Shown: positions 34,150 through 42,659, counted from the stretch's first letter. The stretch: DNA of 64,000 nucleotides from Candidatus Jettenia sp. AMX2 (GCA_030583665.1 CP129469.1:1603043-1667042), one strand, 5' to 3'. Notes: generated by a model from the sequence alone, not told the origin. Numbers and translations: made by a program.

Positions 34150-34320
34150 AAATTAGGCCTTGGGCGACTAAAAAACACATTTTCCCTCCCTTGACGGGAG
34201 GGATCAAGGGAGGGTGATCACAGATTGTTCCTTTCACCCCCAACTAACCTCCCTGCCTGTGCTGTGCGACAGCACGCAGACAGGCCCCATCGAGGGGGAG
34301 GAATTAACAGCTTGAAATCC
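34150..34320. repeat. Dispersed repeat family B, copy 2 (one palindrome inserted)
   Basis: Same as 19191-19340 but with an inserted hairpin TGCCTGTGCTGTGCGACAGC and ACGCAGACAGG at 34254-34284. The remaining bases match the palindrome-free copy. Confidence 0.85.
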
Positions 34321-34559
34321 TAACCCGAGTGAGTCGGAAGAATGCCAAAAGTTGGGCAGTATGAAAACATTCTCCAAAGCCTAACGTAAAGCGGAATTCC
34401 AAACTCTTTAAAAAGTATTTTTGCTGAAAATGTTAAAATGTATCTCTGAAGGTATTACGCCTTTCCCAAGACCGCGCTTGGGAATTGTCGATGTTTAGGC
34501 GCTAAGCGCCTTTTTATATACACAACAAATTTTTTCCTTGATCCTGAAGCATCACAAAA
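34321..34559. other. Spacer upstream of the TetR gene with two hairpins
   Basis: Contains TTCCCAAG-ACCG-CGCTTGGGAA (about 34462-34483) and AGGCGC-TAA-GCGCCT plus TTTTT (34497-34515), a plausible terminator on the plus strand. Together they could end a small RNA transcribed from about 34380, or act as a leader structure for the TetR gene. No coding frame is present. Confidence 0.4.
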
Positions 34560-35234
34560 ATGGCAAAGACAATACATCGCAAAACACAACAAAGACTCCT
34601 GGAGGCAGCAGGTGAAATCTTTGCACTGCACGGCTTCAGAAAAGCTACTATCCGTGAGATCTGTAAGCATGCGCATGCAAATGTTGCATCAGTAAATTAT
34701 CACTTTCGTAACAAAAACGCCCTCTATGTTGCTGTACTTCAGTATGCACACCAATGTGCAGTCAGGAAATACCCGCCGGATTCCGGCCTCAGAAAAGAAG
34801 CTACTGCCAAAGAGCGGTTACGGGCATTTATCAGATCACTTCTCTTGCGTTTCCTTGATGAAGGCCGTACAGCATGGTATGGCAAGCTCATAGCAAGAGA
34901 AATGACCGAACCGACACCGGCACTTGAAATCCTTGTGGAAAAAGAGATACGCCCTTTATCCCGGCAACTCGAATTTATTGTCCGTGAATTGCTGAATTCA
35001 CCGGCAAGTGATGATTTGATTCAATTATGTGTCAGAAGTATTTTGGCTCAATGTATTTTCTATCATCATGTGCGCCCTGTAATTGACCGCCTTTATCCGG
35101 ATCAGAAATATCGTCCTCATGATATTGAACGGTTAGCTGACCATATTACCCGCTTTTCACTGGGTGCTATAAAAGAACTGAAGAAACAAAATACGGTTAC
35201 GAAAAAAGAGACAGTCAATGTTGCTGGGTCCTGA
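34560..35234 (+). CDS. TetR-family regulator of the CecR (DUF1956) type
   Basis: 224 residues. N-terminal helix-turn-helix: RLLEAAGEIFALHGFRKATI then REICKHAHANVASVNYHFRN. The C-terminal domain (residues 80-210) matches the CerR/DUF1956 pattern. Members of this type often control efflux pumps of the HlyD/ABC kind; no such pump is nearby. It lies alone upstream of the Slp pair by 180 bp. Confidence 0.85.
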   Translation: MAKTIHRKTQQRLLEAAGEIFALHGFRKATIREICKHAHANVASVNYHFRNKNALYVAVLQYAHQCAVRKYPPDSGLRKEATAKERLRAFIRSLLLRFLDEGRTAWYGKLIAREMTEPTPALEILVEKEIRPLSRQLEFIVRELLNSPASDDLIQLCVRSILAQCIFYHHVRPVIDRLYPDQKYRPHDIERLADHITRFSLGAIKELKKQNTVTKKETVNVAGS

Positions 35235-35414
35235 CAGGCACCGGTATACACGACAAATTGTTTCTTTAAAATTACCGTATCGCTTTATTTTCTTTTCGTG
35301 ATATATTTTGTATATTTTTAGTATATAATAAAATTAGTTTAGCAATCCGTTGCTTCTGTTAATCTTGCCTGTATAAAAACCCTATTTACCTTAACTGGCA
35401 GGAGGCATACACTC

Positions 35415-35936
35415 ATGATAAAGAGCAGCAATCTCCATGTTTTTTCAAAACCTGCATTGATCTTATTTTTTGTATTGTTAACAGGGTGTGCTCCGGTCAT
35501 ATCAAAACAAATAAGAGAACAGGTGAATCCTCACATTACCGACGAGGCTGTTTTAAAAAATCCGGAACGTTACAAAGGCGAAATAGTTATTTTAGGCGGA
35601 ACGATTCTGGAATCAGAAAACACGGAAGAAGGCACCTTGATAATGGCGTTACACCGTCCCGTAACATCTCGTGGAAGACCAAGAGCAATAGACGAATCTG
35701 CCGGACGATTTATCGCGATTGCCGATCATTATCTGGACGTGGCCCTCTACGGAAGCGGCCGTTCTGTAACCATTGCGGGAGAAGTTAAGGAACCGAGAAT
35801 CCTCCCTCTGGGGGATATAAAATATAATTATCCCGTAATCGGTATTAAAGAAATATATCTCTGGCCGGTCGAGAGACGGCTTTATGATCCTGGACCTAGA
35901 ATCCATATTGGTTTTGGTCTCGGATATCGTTTTTAA
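35415..35936 (+). CDS. Slp-family outer-membrane lipoprotein, copy 1
   Basis: 173 residues. Signal peptide ending in the lipobox LLTGC (Cys26 region), then the Slp signature (APVISKQIREQV...NPERYKGEIVILGGTI..). Slp proteins are stress- or starvation-induced outer-membrane lipoproteins. The C-terminus is GLGYRF. A paralogue starts 41 bp downstream, indicating tandem duplication. Confidence 0.85.
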   Translation: MIKSSNLHVFSKPALILFFVLLTGCAPVISKQIREQVNPHITDEAVLKNPERYKGEIVILGGTILESENTEEGTLIMALHRPVTSRGRPRAIDESAGRFIAIADHYLDVALYGSGRSVTIAGEVKEPRILPLGDIKYNYPVIGIKEIYLWPVERRLYDPGPRIHIGFGLGYRF

Positions 35937-35976
35937 TATTTCAGAGATGAAAATGACTGGAAAAGGAGCGTTTACC

Positions 35977-36525
35977 ATGCAAAAGAAAAACAATCTGTAT
36001 TCCATTCCCCGCAAATTATTGATCACTCTGTCTTTATTAGCAACCATTGCTGGTTGTGCACCGGTTATATCAAAGCAACTCAGGCAGCAGATTGAACCGG
36101 ACCTTACCGCGGAGGACATCCTGAAAGACCCTGACCGGTACACGGGCAAGGTGTTTATGGTAAGCGGAACTATTCTTGAGACCGAAATTACCGAAGAAGG
36201 TACTTTTATAAAAATACTGCATCGTCCGGCAACGTTTCGGGGAAGGCCTAAGGATGTAGATGAATCAGCAGGAAGGTTTCTGGCGCTTACCGACCGGTAC
36301 CTTGATCCGGTTGTTTACGCAAAAGACCGTTCCATAACCGTAGCAGGCGAAATTTTGGGGAAGCGTACCCTTCCTTTGGGAAAGATACAGTATGATTATC
36401 CGCTCATTCACGCCAGGGAAATATACCTCTGGCCGCTTACTCCGGAACTGTCCAGGCCTTATCCTTATCCCTATCCTTACTATTATGACCATTGGTGGTG
36501 GCGCCGTGGTTATTGGTACTATTAA
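35977..36525 (+). CDS. Slp-family outer-membrane lipoprotein, copy 2
   Basis: 182 residues from the ATG at 35977, which has AAAAGGAG eight bases upstream; the longer frame from 35884 overlaps copy 1. Lipobox IAGC; the body is about 60 per cent identical by eye to copy 1 (APVISKQLRQQI, GKVFMVSGTILETE). The tail is remarkable: it ends in an aromatic run rich in Tyr, Pro and Trp (PYPYPYPYYYDHWWWRRGYW). The last 89 bp overlap the 3' end of the convergent DCC gene. Confidence 0.82.
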   Translation: MQKKNNLYSIPRKLLITLSLLATIAGCAPVISKQLRQQIEPDLTAEDILKDPDRYTGKVFMVSGTILETEITEEGTFIKILHRPATFRGRPKDVDESAGRFLALTDRYLDPVVYAKDRSITVAGEILGKRTLPLGKIQYDYPLIHAREIYLWPLTPELSRPYPYPYPYYYDHWWWRRGYWYY

Positions 36526-36913
36526 TGGCTGGAAATACCATGAGAGGCCATAGGGTTTTTGATATAATATATCTGTTCTGAGCAATCCACCGGTAGATTT
36601 CATAGAAAAGCACTTTAATTACGGGAATTTTAAATAAGCAGGAAAACCACCGGAAACCCCTTAACCTGTTTACTATCTCCGGCACAATCATGTCACCAGT
36701 TATGATTTTACGGTCCGGTAGTATCACATGAAGTGATTGGAGGCAGGCATCCTCTGATATTTCAGGAAAACGGTTCTGCCGTTCTTCCGACTGGCAGGAA
36801 AGAAACTCAAAGATGTCCCTCCGTAATGCATGGAGTTCAATCCACTTTATACATCCACGACACAAACAGCAGCTATCATCATAAATAATAATAACCGAAC
36901 CTTTATCCTTCAC
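36437..36913 (-). CDS. DCC-family thiol-disulfide oxidoreductase-like protein (DUF393)
   Basis: 158 residues. The DCC motif YDDSCCLCRGCIKW (11-24) is a thioredoxin-like CxxC active site. The C-terminal 28 or so residues (HGATTNGHNSKDRDKDKAWT) are hydrophilic and encoded antisense to the slp copy 2 tail, so the gene probably extended into its neighbour by loss of a stop codon. It may reduce or form disulfides in unknown partners. Confidence 0.8.
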   Translation of the reverse strand: MKDKGSVIIIYDDSCCLCRGCIKWIELHALRRDIFEFLSCQSEERQNRFPEISEDACLQSLHVILPDRKIITGDMIVPEIVNRLRGFRWFSCLFKIPVIKVLFYEIYRWIAQNRYIISKTLWPLMVFPAINSTNNHGATTNGHNSKDRDKDKAWTVPE

Positions 36914-36969
36914 CTGTATTTTTTTTGAATAGAAAAGTGCAGTTTTTTTGACACAACAGGAATCTGCTT

Positions 36970-37530
36970 TTACCAGTCTGACTGCACCTCTATCTCACAA
37001 AGTTTAATTCCTGATAGATTGGAAATATCCCTCACCGGCTGGCTTCCATCATACTTACTTTCCAGAACGGCATTCCCATTATTATAGATTGTCACCGGTT
37101 CGTTGTTAATATTCCTCTGGAGCATAAATTTATAGTGGAATTTTGTACGGTCTCCGGAGTTTCTGGTAATAACCGATACAATTCTGTTTTTACCTGGCAG
37201 CAGTTTGTCTTCCGCAGTGCAGAAGGTCTTGTATCTGAATCTCTCGGCCTTCCCGGCTTCTAAAAAAACAAGAGCTACTTCGTCCCCTTCGGTTAGTTCT
37301 GTAAGGTTAAATCCTAAACCGCTTAATCCGCCGGTAACGGTAACTTTTTCCGGATTTTTATGGATAATTTTTCTGGTACTATCCCAGGCACCGGGATCTT
37401 TTAAAAAATAATCAACAATATTCCCCTGGGCAAAACAAAAAGTAACCATAAAGAAATTCACGACTACGGCTAAGAAGCCAGGGATTATAGGTAACCGGAA
37501 ATGTTTTTTCTGTAATTTATCGTTTTCCAT
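36970..37530 (-). CDS. Secreted protein of unknown function
   Basis: 186 residues with a signal peptide (basic MENDKLQKKHFR then PGFLAVVVNFFMVTFCFAQG). The mature part contains GLSGLGFNLTELTEGDEVAL and regular beta-strand-like alternation. I recognise no family. It overlaps the nadD 3' end by 14 bp, suggesting co-expression with nadD. Confidence 0.6.
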   Translation of the reverse strand: MENDKLQKKHFRLPIIPGFLAVVVNFFMVTFCFAQGNIVDYFLKDPGAWDSTRKIIHKNPEKVTVTGGLSGLGFNLTELTEGDEVALVFLEAGKAERFRYKTFCTAEDKLLPGKNRIVSVITRNSGDRTKFHYKFMLQRNINNEPVTIYNNGNAVLESKYDGSQPVRDISNLSGIKLCEIEVQSDW

Positions 37531-38206
37531 AGAGATTATGCACCTTAATATATTCCTCTACACACCGGGGAACCAAATATCTTATGCTACGCCCGTTCCG
37601 CAGCCTGTTCCTGATATCAGTGGAAGATATGCCGATAGACGGTATCCTGACCTTCAAACGGTAAATATCATCGTTTAATCTGGAAATAAAACCTTCTTCA
37701 CTCTTGTCCTCTGTTTTACCGGTCGATAACGGAATGATATCATTCACTTTCAATAAAGAATTTTCCGGCATTTTATTGCAGCACGCACCTTCTGGCAGGG
37801 TCAGAGAGCGATTGACCACGATAAAACGGCACATTTGCAAGAGGATGGTAATATCTTTCCAGGTATTTATTTCATGCAGCATATCTGATCCGATAATTAA
37901 GAAAAAGTTGTCTTTCTCCCCGTATATTTTCCTTAGGGTTTTTACCGTATCTATCGTATATGATTTCCCTTTTCGTGCAGTTTCCAGATCAGAAATCTCA
38001 AAATGTTCATTATCATGTATTGCGTCCTTTACCATTATGTATCTATGTGAGGCATCGGCCAGATCCTCTGATTCCTTATGAGGAGATATTCCTGTAGGAA
38101 TAAACAATACCTTTGATAAGGTTCGTTGCTGAAACACCTCTTCGGCAGCAATGAGGTGACCTATATGTATCGGGTTAAATGATCCGCCAAATATACCAAT
38201 ATCCAT
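37517..38206 (-). CDS. nadD: Nicotinate-nucleotide adenylyltransferase NadD
   Basis: 229 residues from the ATG at 38206. Nucleotidyltransferase motif GGSFNPIHIGHL (7-18), with the GxFxPxHxGH signature, and ISSTDIRNRLRNG near the C-terminus. It makes nicotinate adenine dinucleotide, which is both an NAD precursor and the substrate of LarB in nickel-pincer cofactor synthesis. It is divergent from larC, 357 bp away. Confidence 0.92.
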   Translation of the reverse strand: MDIGIFGGSFNPIHIGHLIAAEEVFQQRTLSKVLFIPTGISPHKESEDLADASHRYIMVKDAIHDNEHFEISDLETARKGKSYTIDTVKTLRKIYGEKDNFFLIIGSDMLHEINTWKDITILLQMCRFIVVNRSLTLPEGACCNKMPENSLLKVNDIIPLSTGKTEDKSEEGFISRLNDDIYRLKVRIPSIGISSTDIRNRLRNGRSIRYLVPRCVEEYIKVHNLYGKR

Positions 38207-38322
38207 TATTCTATCATTATACAAACGATAGAAATGAATGTAAATACCTCAATGAAAATGCGTTTATTTTTCATTGACTCAACAAAAACAGTGTGTTAGC
38301 ATTCTTTGAATTATCCTGTGAT

Positions 38323-38533
38323 AAATTAGGTCTTCAGCGACTAAAAAACACATTTTCCCTCCCTTGACGGGAGGGATTAAGGGAGGGTGATCACAGATTG
38401 TTCCTTTCACCCCCACCTAACCTCCCTACCTGTGCTGTGCCTGACTGCGAGCGGACTCGCTCAGGCAGGCGACAGCACGCAGACAGGCCCCATCGATGGG
38501 GAGGAATTAACAGTTTGAAATTCCTATACATTA
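38323..38533. repeat. Dispersed repeat family B, copy 3 (two nested palindromes)
   Basis: Same as 19191-19340 and 34150-34320. It carries the outer hairpin of copy 2 (38427-38487) and, in the centre of that hairpin, a further palindrome CCTGACTGCGAGCGGACTCG followed by CTCAGGCAGG (38440-38469). It forms the leader of larC. Confidence 0.85.
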
Positions 38534-38562
38534 AAATACTTAACTTATCTGAGGAGAATTTT

Positions 38563-39783
38563 TTGAAGGTTGCGTATTTTGATTGTTTTTCCGGCATAAG
38601 TGGAGATATGGCCCTTGGTGCCTTTGTTGATGCAGGTCTGGACATTAACATCCTAAAAGAACAATTGGCAAAACTCCATATGCATGGTTATGAAATTTCC
38701 GCGGAAAAGGTAAGGCGGGCAGGTATAAGCGGCACCAAGGTACAGGTTGTCGTCTCCCGGAATAAGAAACACATGCATCCGGATTCGCATCCGCATCATA
38801 ACCATAACTCACATTTTAACCTGACCGATATCCAGGCAATGATAGAGAAGAGCGATCTCAGTGACGCCGTCAAGACTGACAGCGGTAAGGTTTTTCAAAG
38901 ACTGGGAATGGTTGAGGCAAAAGTTCATGACACCTCCATAGAGGAGATACATTTCCATGAGGTAGGCGCCATTGATTCAATCGTTGATATTGTCGGATCG
39001 GTAATTGCAATTAAACATTTTGGGATTGAAAAGATCTATTTCTCACCCGTTCCGACTGGTCACGGATATACGCAATGTGAGCACGGTACATTTCCGGTAC
39101 CGCCTCCGGCCGTTGCTGAACTGTTGAAAGGACAGTTTATAAAATCCGTTGATATTGAAAAGGAATTGACGACACCAACGGGCGCTTCAATAATAACCGC
39201 ATTGGGAGAAGGGTTACATACGGTTCCGGAAATGAAGATTCTTTCTGTCGGTTATGGTGCCGGCAGTTACAACAACCCTGCTATTCCTAACTTATTACGC
39301 ATATTTATCGGAGAAACCGTTCCGGATACGGGATCGAATGAAATGTGGGTGGTGGAAACAAATATCGATAACATGTCCGGTGAAATATTGGGGTATGTTA
39401 TGGGTAAGCTATTTGAGTCTGGTGCAGTGGATGTTTATTTCACACCCGTACAAATGAAAAAAGGACGTCCCGGGACTGTTATTACTGCTCTTGTATCTGA
39501 ATCAGACCTGCCTTCTGTTGAACAGACTTTCTTTTGTCAAACGTCAACCTTTGGCATAAGGAAATATAAAGTAGTCCGCAAAGTACTTGCCCGCGAGTTT
39601 AAAGAATTTGACAGCCGGTTTGGTAAGATAACAATTAAAGTAGGAAGATTTAACAGTGAAATCAGGAGTTTTTCTCCCGAATATGAAGATTGCAAAAGGA
39701 TTGCCGAAGAAAAAGGCATCCCGCTGAAACAGGTTTATCGTATTATTACACAAGACCTGGAAAATACCGGGTTTTTGAAATAA
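38563..39783 (+). CDS. larC: LarC: nickel insertion protein for the nickel-pincer cofactor
   Basis: 406 residues from the TTG at 38563, preceded by GAGGAG seven bases upstream; this gives the family start MKVAYFDCFSGISGDM. LarC inserts Ni into pyridinium-3,5-bisthiocarboxylate mononucleotide. A histidine-rich linker (HMHPDSHPHHNHNSHF, about 71-86) probably binds nickel. The N-domain has EEIHFHEVGAIDSIVDIVGS; the C-domain TNIDNMSGEILGYVMGKL is the catalytic half. In lactobacilli the two halves need programmed frameshifting; here they form one frame. Confidence 0.92.
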   Translation: MKVAYFDCFSGISGDMALGAFVDAGLDINILKEQLAKLHMHGYEISAEKVRRAGISGTKVQVVVSRNKKHMHPDSHPHHNHNSHFNLTDIQAMIEKSDLSDAVKTDSGKVFQRLGMVEAKVHDTSIEEIHFHEVGAIDSIVDIVGSVIAIKHFGIEKIYFSPVPTGHGYTQCEHGTFPVPPPAVAELLKGQFIKSVDIEKELTTPTGASIITALGEGLHTVPEMKILSVGYGAGSYNNPAIPNLLRIFIGETVPDTGSNEMWVVETNIDNMSGEILGYVMGKLFESGAVDVYFTPVQMKKGRPGTVITALVSESDLPSVEQTFFCQTSTFGIRKYKVVRKVLAREFKEFDSRFGKITIKVGRFNSEIRSFSPEYEDCKRIAEEKGIPLKQVYRIITQDLENTGFLK

Positions 39784-39798
39784 ATCCTTTTCTTGTTG

Positions 39799-40269
39799 TT
39801 ATTTCATATCCTGCCTTATGGTCATTAACATCTGGATGATAGTATCTATCCGTTGATTGATAGCGCTCATTTCACTTCTTAATTGTCCCATTTCAGCCCG
39901 CAACTGGCCCGTTTCGCTTTTTATCTCGCTTTTTAACTGACCTATTTCAGTCCGTAACTGGGCAGTCTCGTTTTTTACTTCATTCTTTAATTGATTCATT
40001 TCAGTCCGCAATTGACCAGTTTCGCTATTTAAATCACCCCTTAACTGTCCTATCTCACTTCTCAACTGTCCTACCTCGTTCTTAACCTCTGTTCTCAACT
40101 GACCAATATCTGTATCCATCTTCTGGATAAGGTATCTGAAATCATCTTCCTGACGTTTCTTAATTTCTTTAATCTCAGAAATAATTTCTGTAGCTCTTTC
40201 ATCTACTGCCTGGTAAACCAATTCAAGCGTTACTTTTCTTAAGGTGTGCTTTATTATCTCCTTCAACAC
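39799..40269 (-). CDS. Coiled-coil protein with 18-residue tandem repeats
   Basis: 156 residues from a GTG with AAAGGAG upstream. Residues 55-135 consist of 18-residue units such as RTEMNQLKNEVKNETAQL, RTEIGQLKSEIKSETGQL and RSEIGQLRGDLNSETGQL. The DNA carries matching 54-bp tandem repeats (about 39870-40095). The pattern predicts a long coiled coil. No signal peptide or membrane segment. Neighbouring yajQ starts upstream with 10 bp spacing. Confidence 0.7.
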   Translation of the reverse strand: MLKEIIKHTLRKVTLELVYQAVDERATEIISEIKEIKKRQEDDFRYLIQKMDTDIGQLRTEVKNEVGQLRSEIGQLRGDLNSETGQLRTEMNQLKNEVKNETAQLRTEIGQLKSEIKSETGQLRAEMGQLRSEMSAINQRIDTIIQMLMTIRQDMK

Positions 40270-40279
40270 CTTTCTCCTT

Positions 40280-40774
40280 TTATTTGAAGTTTATAAACTG
40301 CATGGCAAAATCATACTCCTGGTCCTTGATTGCCTTGATAACCGTCTGGAGGTCGTCTATTTTTTGTCCTGTCACACGAACCTTATCCTCCTGGATCTGT
40401 GCCTGTACCTTAAGTTTCAGTCCCTTAATAAATTTGACAAGTTCCTTCGCCTTCTCCATAGGGATACCTGACTGAAACGTAATAGTCTGGCGGAGTGTGC
40501 CGCCGATTGCATGTTCGGTTTTTCCATAATTCAGCGATTTTAAAGGAATACCTCTTTTCTCAAGTTTATCATGCAAAATATCCTTTAGGCTACTCAGCTT
40601 ATAATCGTCGTCAGCAATTACTGTTATGGAATTATCCTTATTGAGCGTAAGAGATGACTTGCTTCCTTTGAAATCGTATCGCACTGCAAGCTGCTTTTTT
40701 GTCTGATCAATTGCATTACCAACCTCGTGCATTTCAATCTTGCAGACAATATCAAACGAATGCATTTCCGGCAT
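40280..40774 (-). CDS. yajQ: YajQ-family nucleotide-binding protein
   Basis: 164 residues, standard length. Two alpha/beta ferredoxin-like repeats, starting MHSFDIVCKIEMHEVGNAID and with YDFKGSK, KLSSLKDILHDKL and GIPLKSLNYGKTE. YajQ proteins bind c-di-GMP in some species and act with transcription factors. Its presence beside a window containing a c-di-GMP riboswitch is suggestive only. Start at the first ATG; ATG four codons later is possible. Confidence 0.92.
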   Translation of the reverse strand: MPEMHSFDIVCKIEMHEVGNAIDQTKKQLAVRYDFKGSKSSLTLNKDNSITVIADDDYKLSSLKDILHDKLEKRGIPLKSLNYGKTEHAIGGTLRQTITFQSGIPMEKAKELVKFIKGLKLKVQAQIQEDKVRVTGQKIDDLQTVIKAIKDQEYDFAMQFINFK

Positions 40775-40800
40775 ACAGCCCCCCTTTCAATCTGATCCTT

Positions 40801-41532
40801 TTAATATCCCAATCTTCGTATTTCTTCTTCCGTAAATCCGACAAAATGTGCTAATTCGTGACGTACAACATTCCTTATCCTTCGTTTAATCTCTTCATCC
40901 GAACGGCAGATGGCTTCGATATTTTTTTGAAAGAGTGTAATCCTTTCAGGCATTGTTCCTGCATGCCAGATACTCCGTTTATTGAGCGGCACACCTTCAA
41001 ATAACCCCAGCAGGACACTATCGGGCCTGATTTTCATTTTTTTTAACACATCCTGTGCCGGACGGTCTTCCACAACAACGGACACGTTTGATAAATACTT
41101 ATGCAAGCCTTCTGGCAGTTCTTTTATTGCATCGACTACCAATTGGTCAAAGATTGCCGTGTGCTTAACGCACAACTCTTCCTGGTCTGTCTCCTCTGCA
41201 GCAGCGTCAGCGATTTCATGAAGATAATATTTTCCGGTAAATATTTTCCCGATTAAATAAATAATTCCACCGATTATGGCAAGTGTCACCCACATACTCC
41301 AGCCATGCAAAAGCATTGCACCGCCTACACCACCCAGTATTGCAACGATAGTAAAAAATCCCATTATTACCGTAAATTGACCTGTATTTTTACCACTCAA
41401 TTTCCTGGTAAGTAAGGGAAATATTTCCAAACCGCAGCCGGCGCATACCAAACCCTTTTTCTTTCCTGATGGGTCAATCCGGTATCCCTTGCCACAATGA
41501 AAACATTTCATGAATTCCAAGTCTTTAATCAT
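40801..41532 (-). CDS. Zincin-like metallopeptidase with zinc ribbon and membrane segments
   Basis: 243 residues. N-terminal zinc ribbon (CFHCGKGYRI...CAGCG), two hydrophobic membrane segments (FTVIMGFFTIVAILGGVGGA and WSMWVTLAIIGGIIYLIG), and a C-terminal zincin domain with HELAHFVGF (HExxH). The zincin part is the PF06262 family of minimal bacterial zinc proteases. Substrate unknown. Confidence 0.8.
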   Translation of the reverse strand: MIKDLEFMKCFHCGKGYRIDPSGKKKGLVCAGCGLEIFPLLTRKLSGKNTGQFTVIMGFFTIVAILGGVGGAMLLHGWSMWVTLAIIGGIIYLIGKIFTGKYYLHEIADAAAEETDQEELCVKHTAIFDQLVVDAIKELPEGLHKYLSNVSVVVEDRPAQDVLKKMKIRPDSVLLGLFEGVPLNKRSIWHAGTMPERITLFQKNIEAICRSDEEIKRRIRNVVRHELAHFVGFTEEEIRRLGY

Positions 41533-41730
41533 AAATTTGCAAAATCACATCACATATTTTTATGCCTTACCCGATTATAAAATCTATCGAGAAAATTATA
41601 CCTTATAATTCCGATATTTTAAATAAGTTTTGAATCCATTATCAGATTTAAAATACAGATTTTTTATGTCGTACTTACGCCATACCTTTTTGAATTCTAT
41701 CATAGTATTACCATTATTACACCGTTATCA
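41533..41730. other. Intergenic AT-rich stretch
   Basis: No gene visible. Contains an approximate TTGAAT/TATTTT pair and AT runs. The beginning of the IS remnant may extend leftward to about 41690 but no motif can be assigned there. Confidence 0.4.
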
Positions 41731-41916
41731 GATCTTTATGGTGAATACGGTCTTCATCCTTCTGTATTTTACCGTTGGCAGAAGATATTGTTTGAAAATG
41801 GGGCATCTGTCTTTAAGTTACAAAATGGTGCCCGAGAGAGAAATAGGGAAGAGAAGGTAAAAAAATTGGAAGAGAGGTTGGCACATAAGTATGAGGTCAT
41901 TGCTGAGTATGACTAA
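41731..41916 (+). pseudogene. IS3-family transposase OrfA remnant
   Basis: In the frame ending at TAA 41914-41916 the sequence reads DLYGEYGLHPSVFYRWQKIL FENGASVF then ...KVKKLEERLAHKYEVIAEYD. This matches the helix-turn-helix (S..YRWqk.F.eng...F) and the leucine zipper (VeeLe.kLa.KdevIaEl) of IS3 OrfA. No start codon, no OrfB and no terminal inverted repeats remain. It overlaps the 3' end of the convergent hydrolase gene. Confidence 0.7.
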
Positions 41917-42580
41917 TAAAAAATTTGCAGATTTTTTGTGAAACATAATCCTCATATCCTCGATAAAAATGATCAGTACCCTGTACTAATTCCAGAATTT
42001 TTGGAGAAGATATTTCCAAAAAACCCTTTAACGTCTCTCCGGTAGTTACAGCAAAATCATTTTCACTATAAAGAAACAATTTTTCCTTTTTGCAATGACG
42101 TAAGAAATCCAGGTTATACGGGCCAAATGGTACGGATATAGATGCCAATGCCTTCACATGGCTATTTTCCATGCCGACCCTCATACCAACTACGGCGCCA
42201 AATGAATATCCTGCAATAAAGATTTCATCTCTATCAGTTTGGGATATTAAGAAATTTAATGCAGCCTGTACATCGTTAAAAGCATCAAGGTAACCCTCAC
42301 CATGTAAAGAATCTTCCCAACGCTGGTTTCTTTGAACAATATCCTTTTCACGGCTTTCACTGTTTCCCACACCTCGATAGTTAAAACGGAGAGACATAAA
42401 TCCCATCTGAACCGACATCTGTGCAAGACTCATAATTACATTATTATCCATATTACCACCCAGAATGGGATGCGGTGCACACAAGAGAATTGATGGAGAT
42501 GATTGAGAAACCCCGTTATATGTTAATACACCTTCCAGATTCAGATCATCTGATGCAAAATGTACATATTCTTCAATCAT
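41897..42580 (-). CDS. Alpha/beta hydrolase of the COG2945 type
   Basis: 227 residues. Serine nucleophile in AGYSFGAVVGM; PHPILGGNMDNNV near residue 38 is typical of the 'CC/PHPLYGGTM' group of small hydrolases; RFNYRGVGNSE follows. Catalytic His is near GTDHFYRGYE. The 3' end overlaps the IS3 remnant by 20 bp. Function unknown; perhaps an esterase. Confidence 0.8.
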   Translation of the reverse strand: MIEEYVHFASDDLNLEGVLTYNGVSQSSPSILLCAPHPILGGNMDNNVIMSLAQMSVQMGFMSLRFNYRGVGNSESREKDIVQRNQRWEDSLHGEGYLDAFNDVQAALNFLISQTDRDEIFIAGYSFGAVVGMRVGMENSHVKALASISVPFGPYNLDFLRHCKKEKLFLYSENDFAVTTGETLKGFLEISSPKILELVQGTDHFYRGYEDYVSQKICKFFISHTQQ

Positions 42581-42659
42581 ATTTTAAGCAGTTATACCTG
42601 AACAAAAATATTTTACCATTTTCGTATCATCTGATTTTTGAACCTTAGCCTTTTTCTGT

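Noticed and set aside
39870-40095. Tandem 54-bp units as a CRISPR-like array
   Set aside because: The units are adjacent, in frame and encode a coiled coil with no spacers.
41630-41860. 76-codon plus-strand frame
   Set aside because: Out of frame with the IS3 OrfA remnant, which explains the same DNA better.
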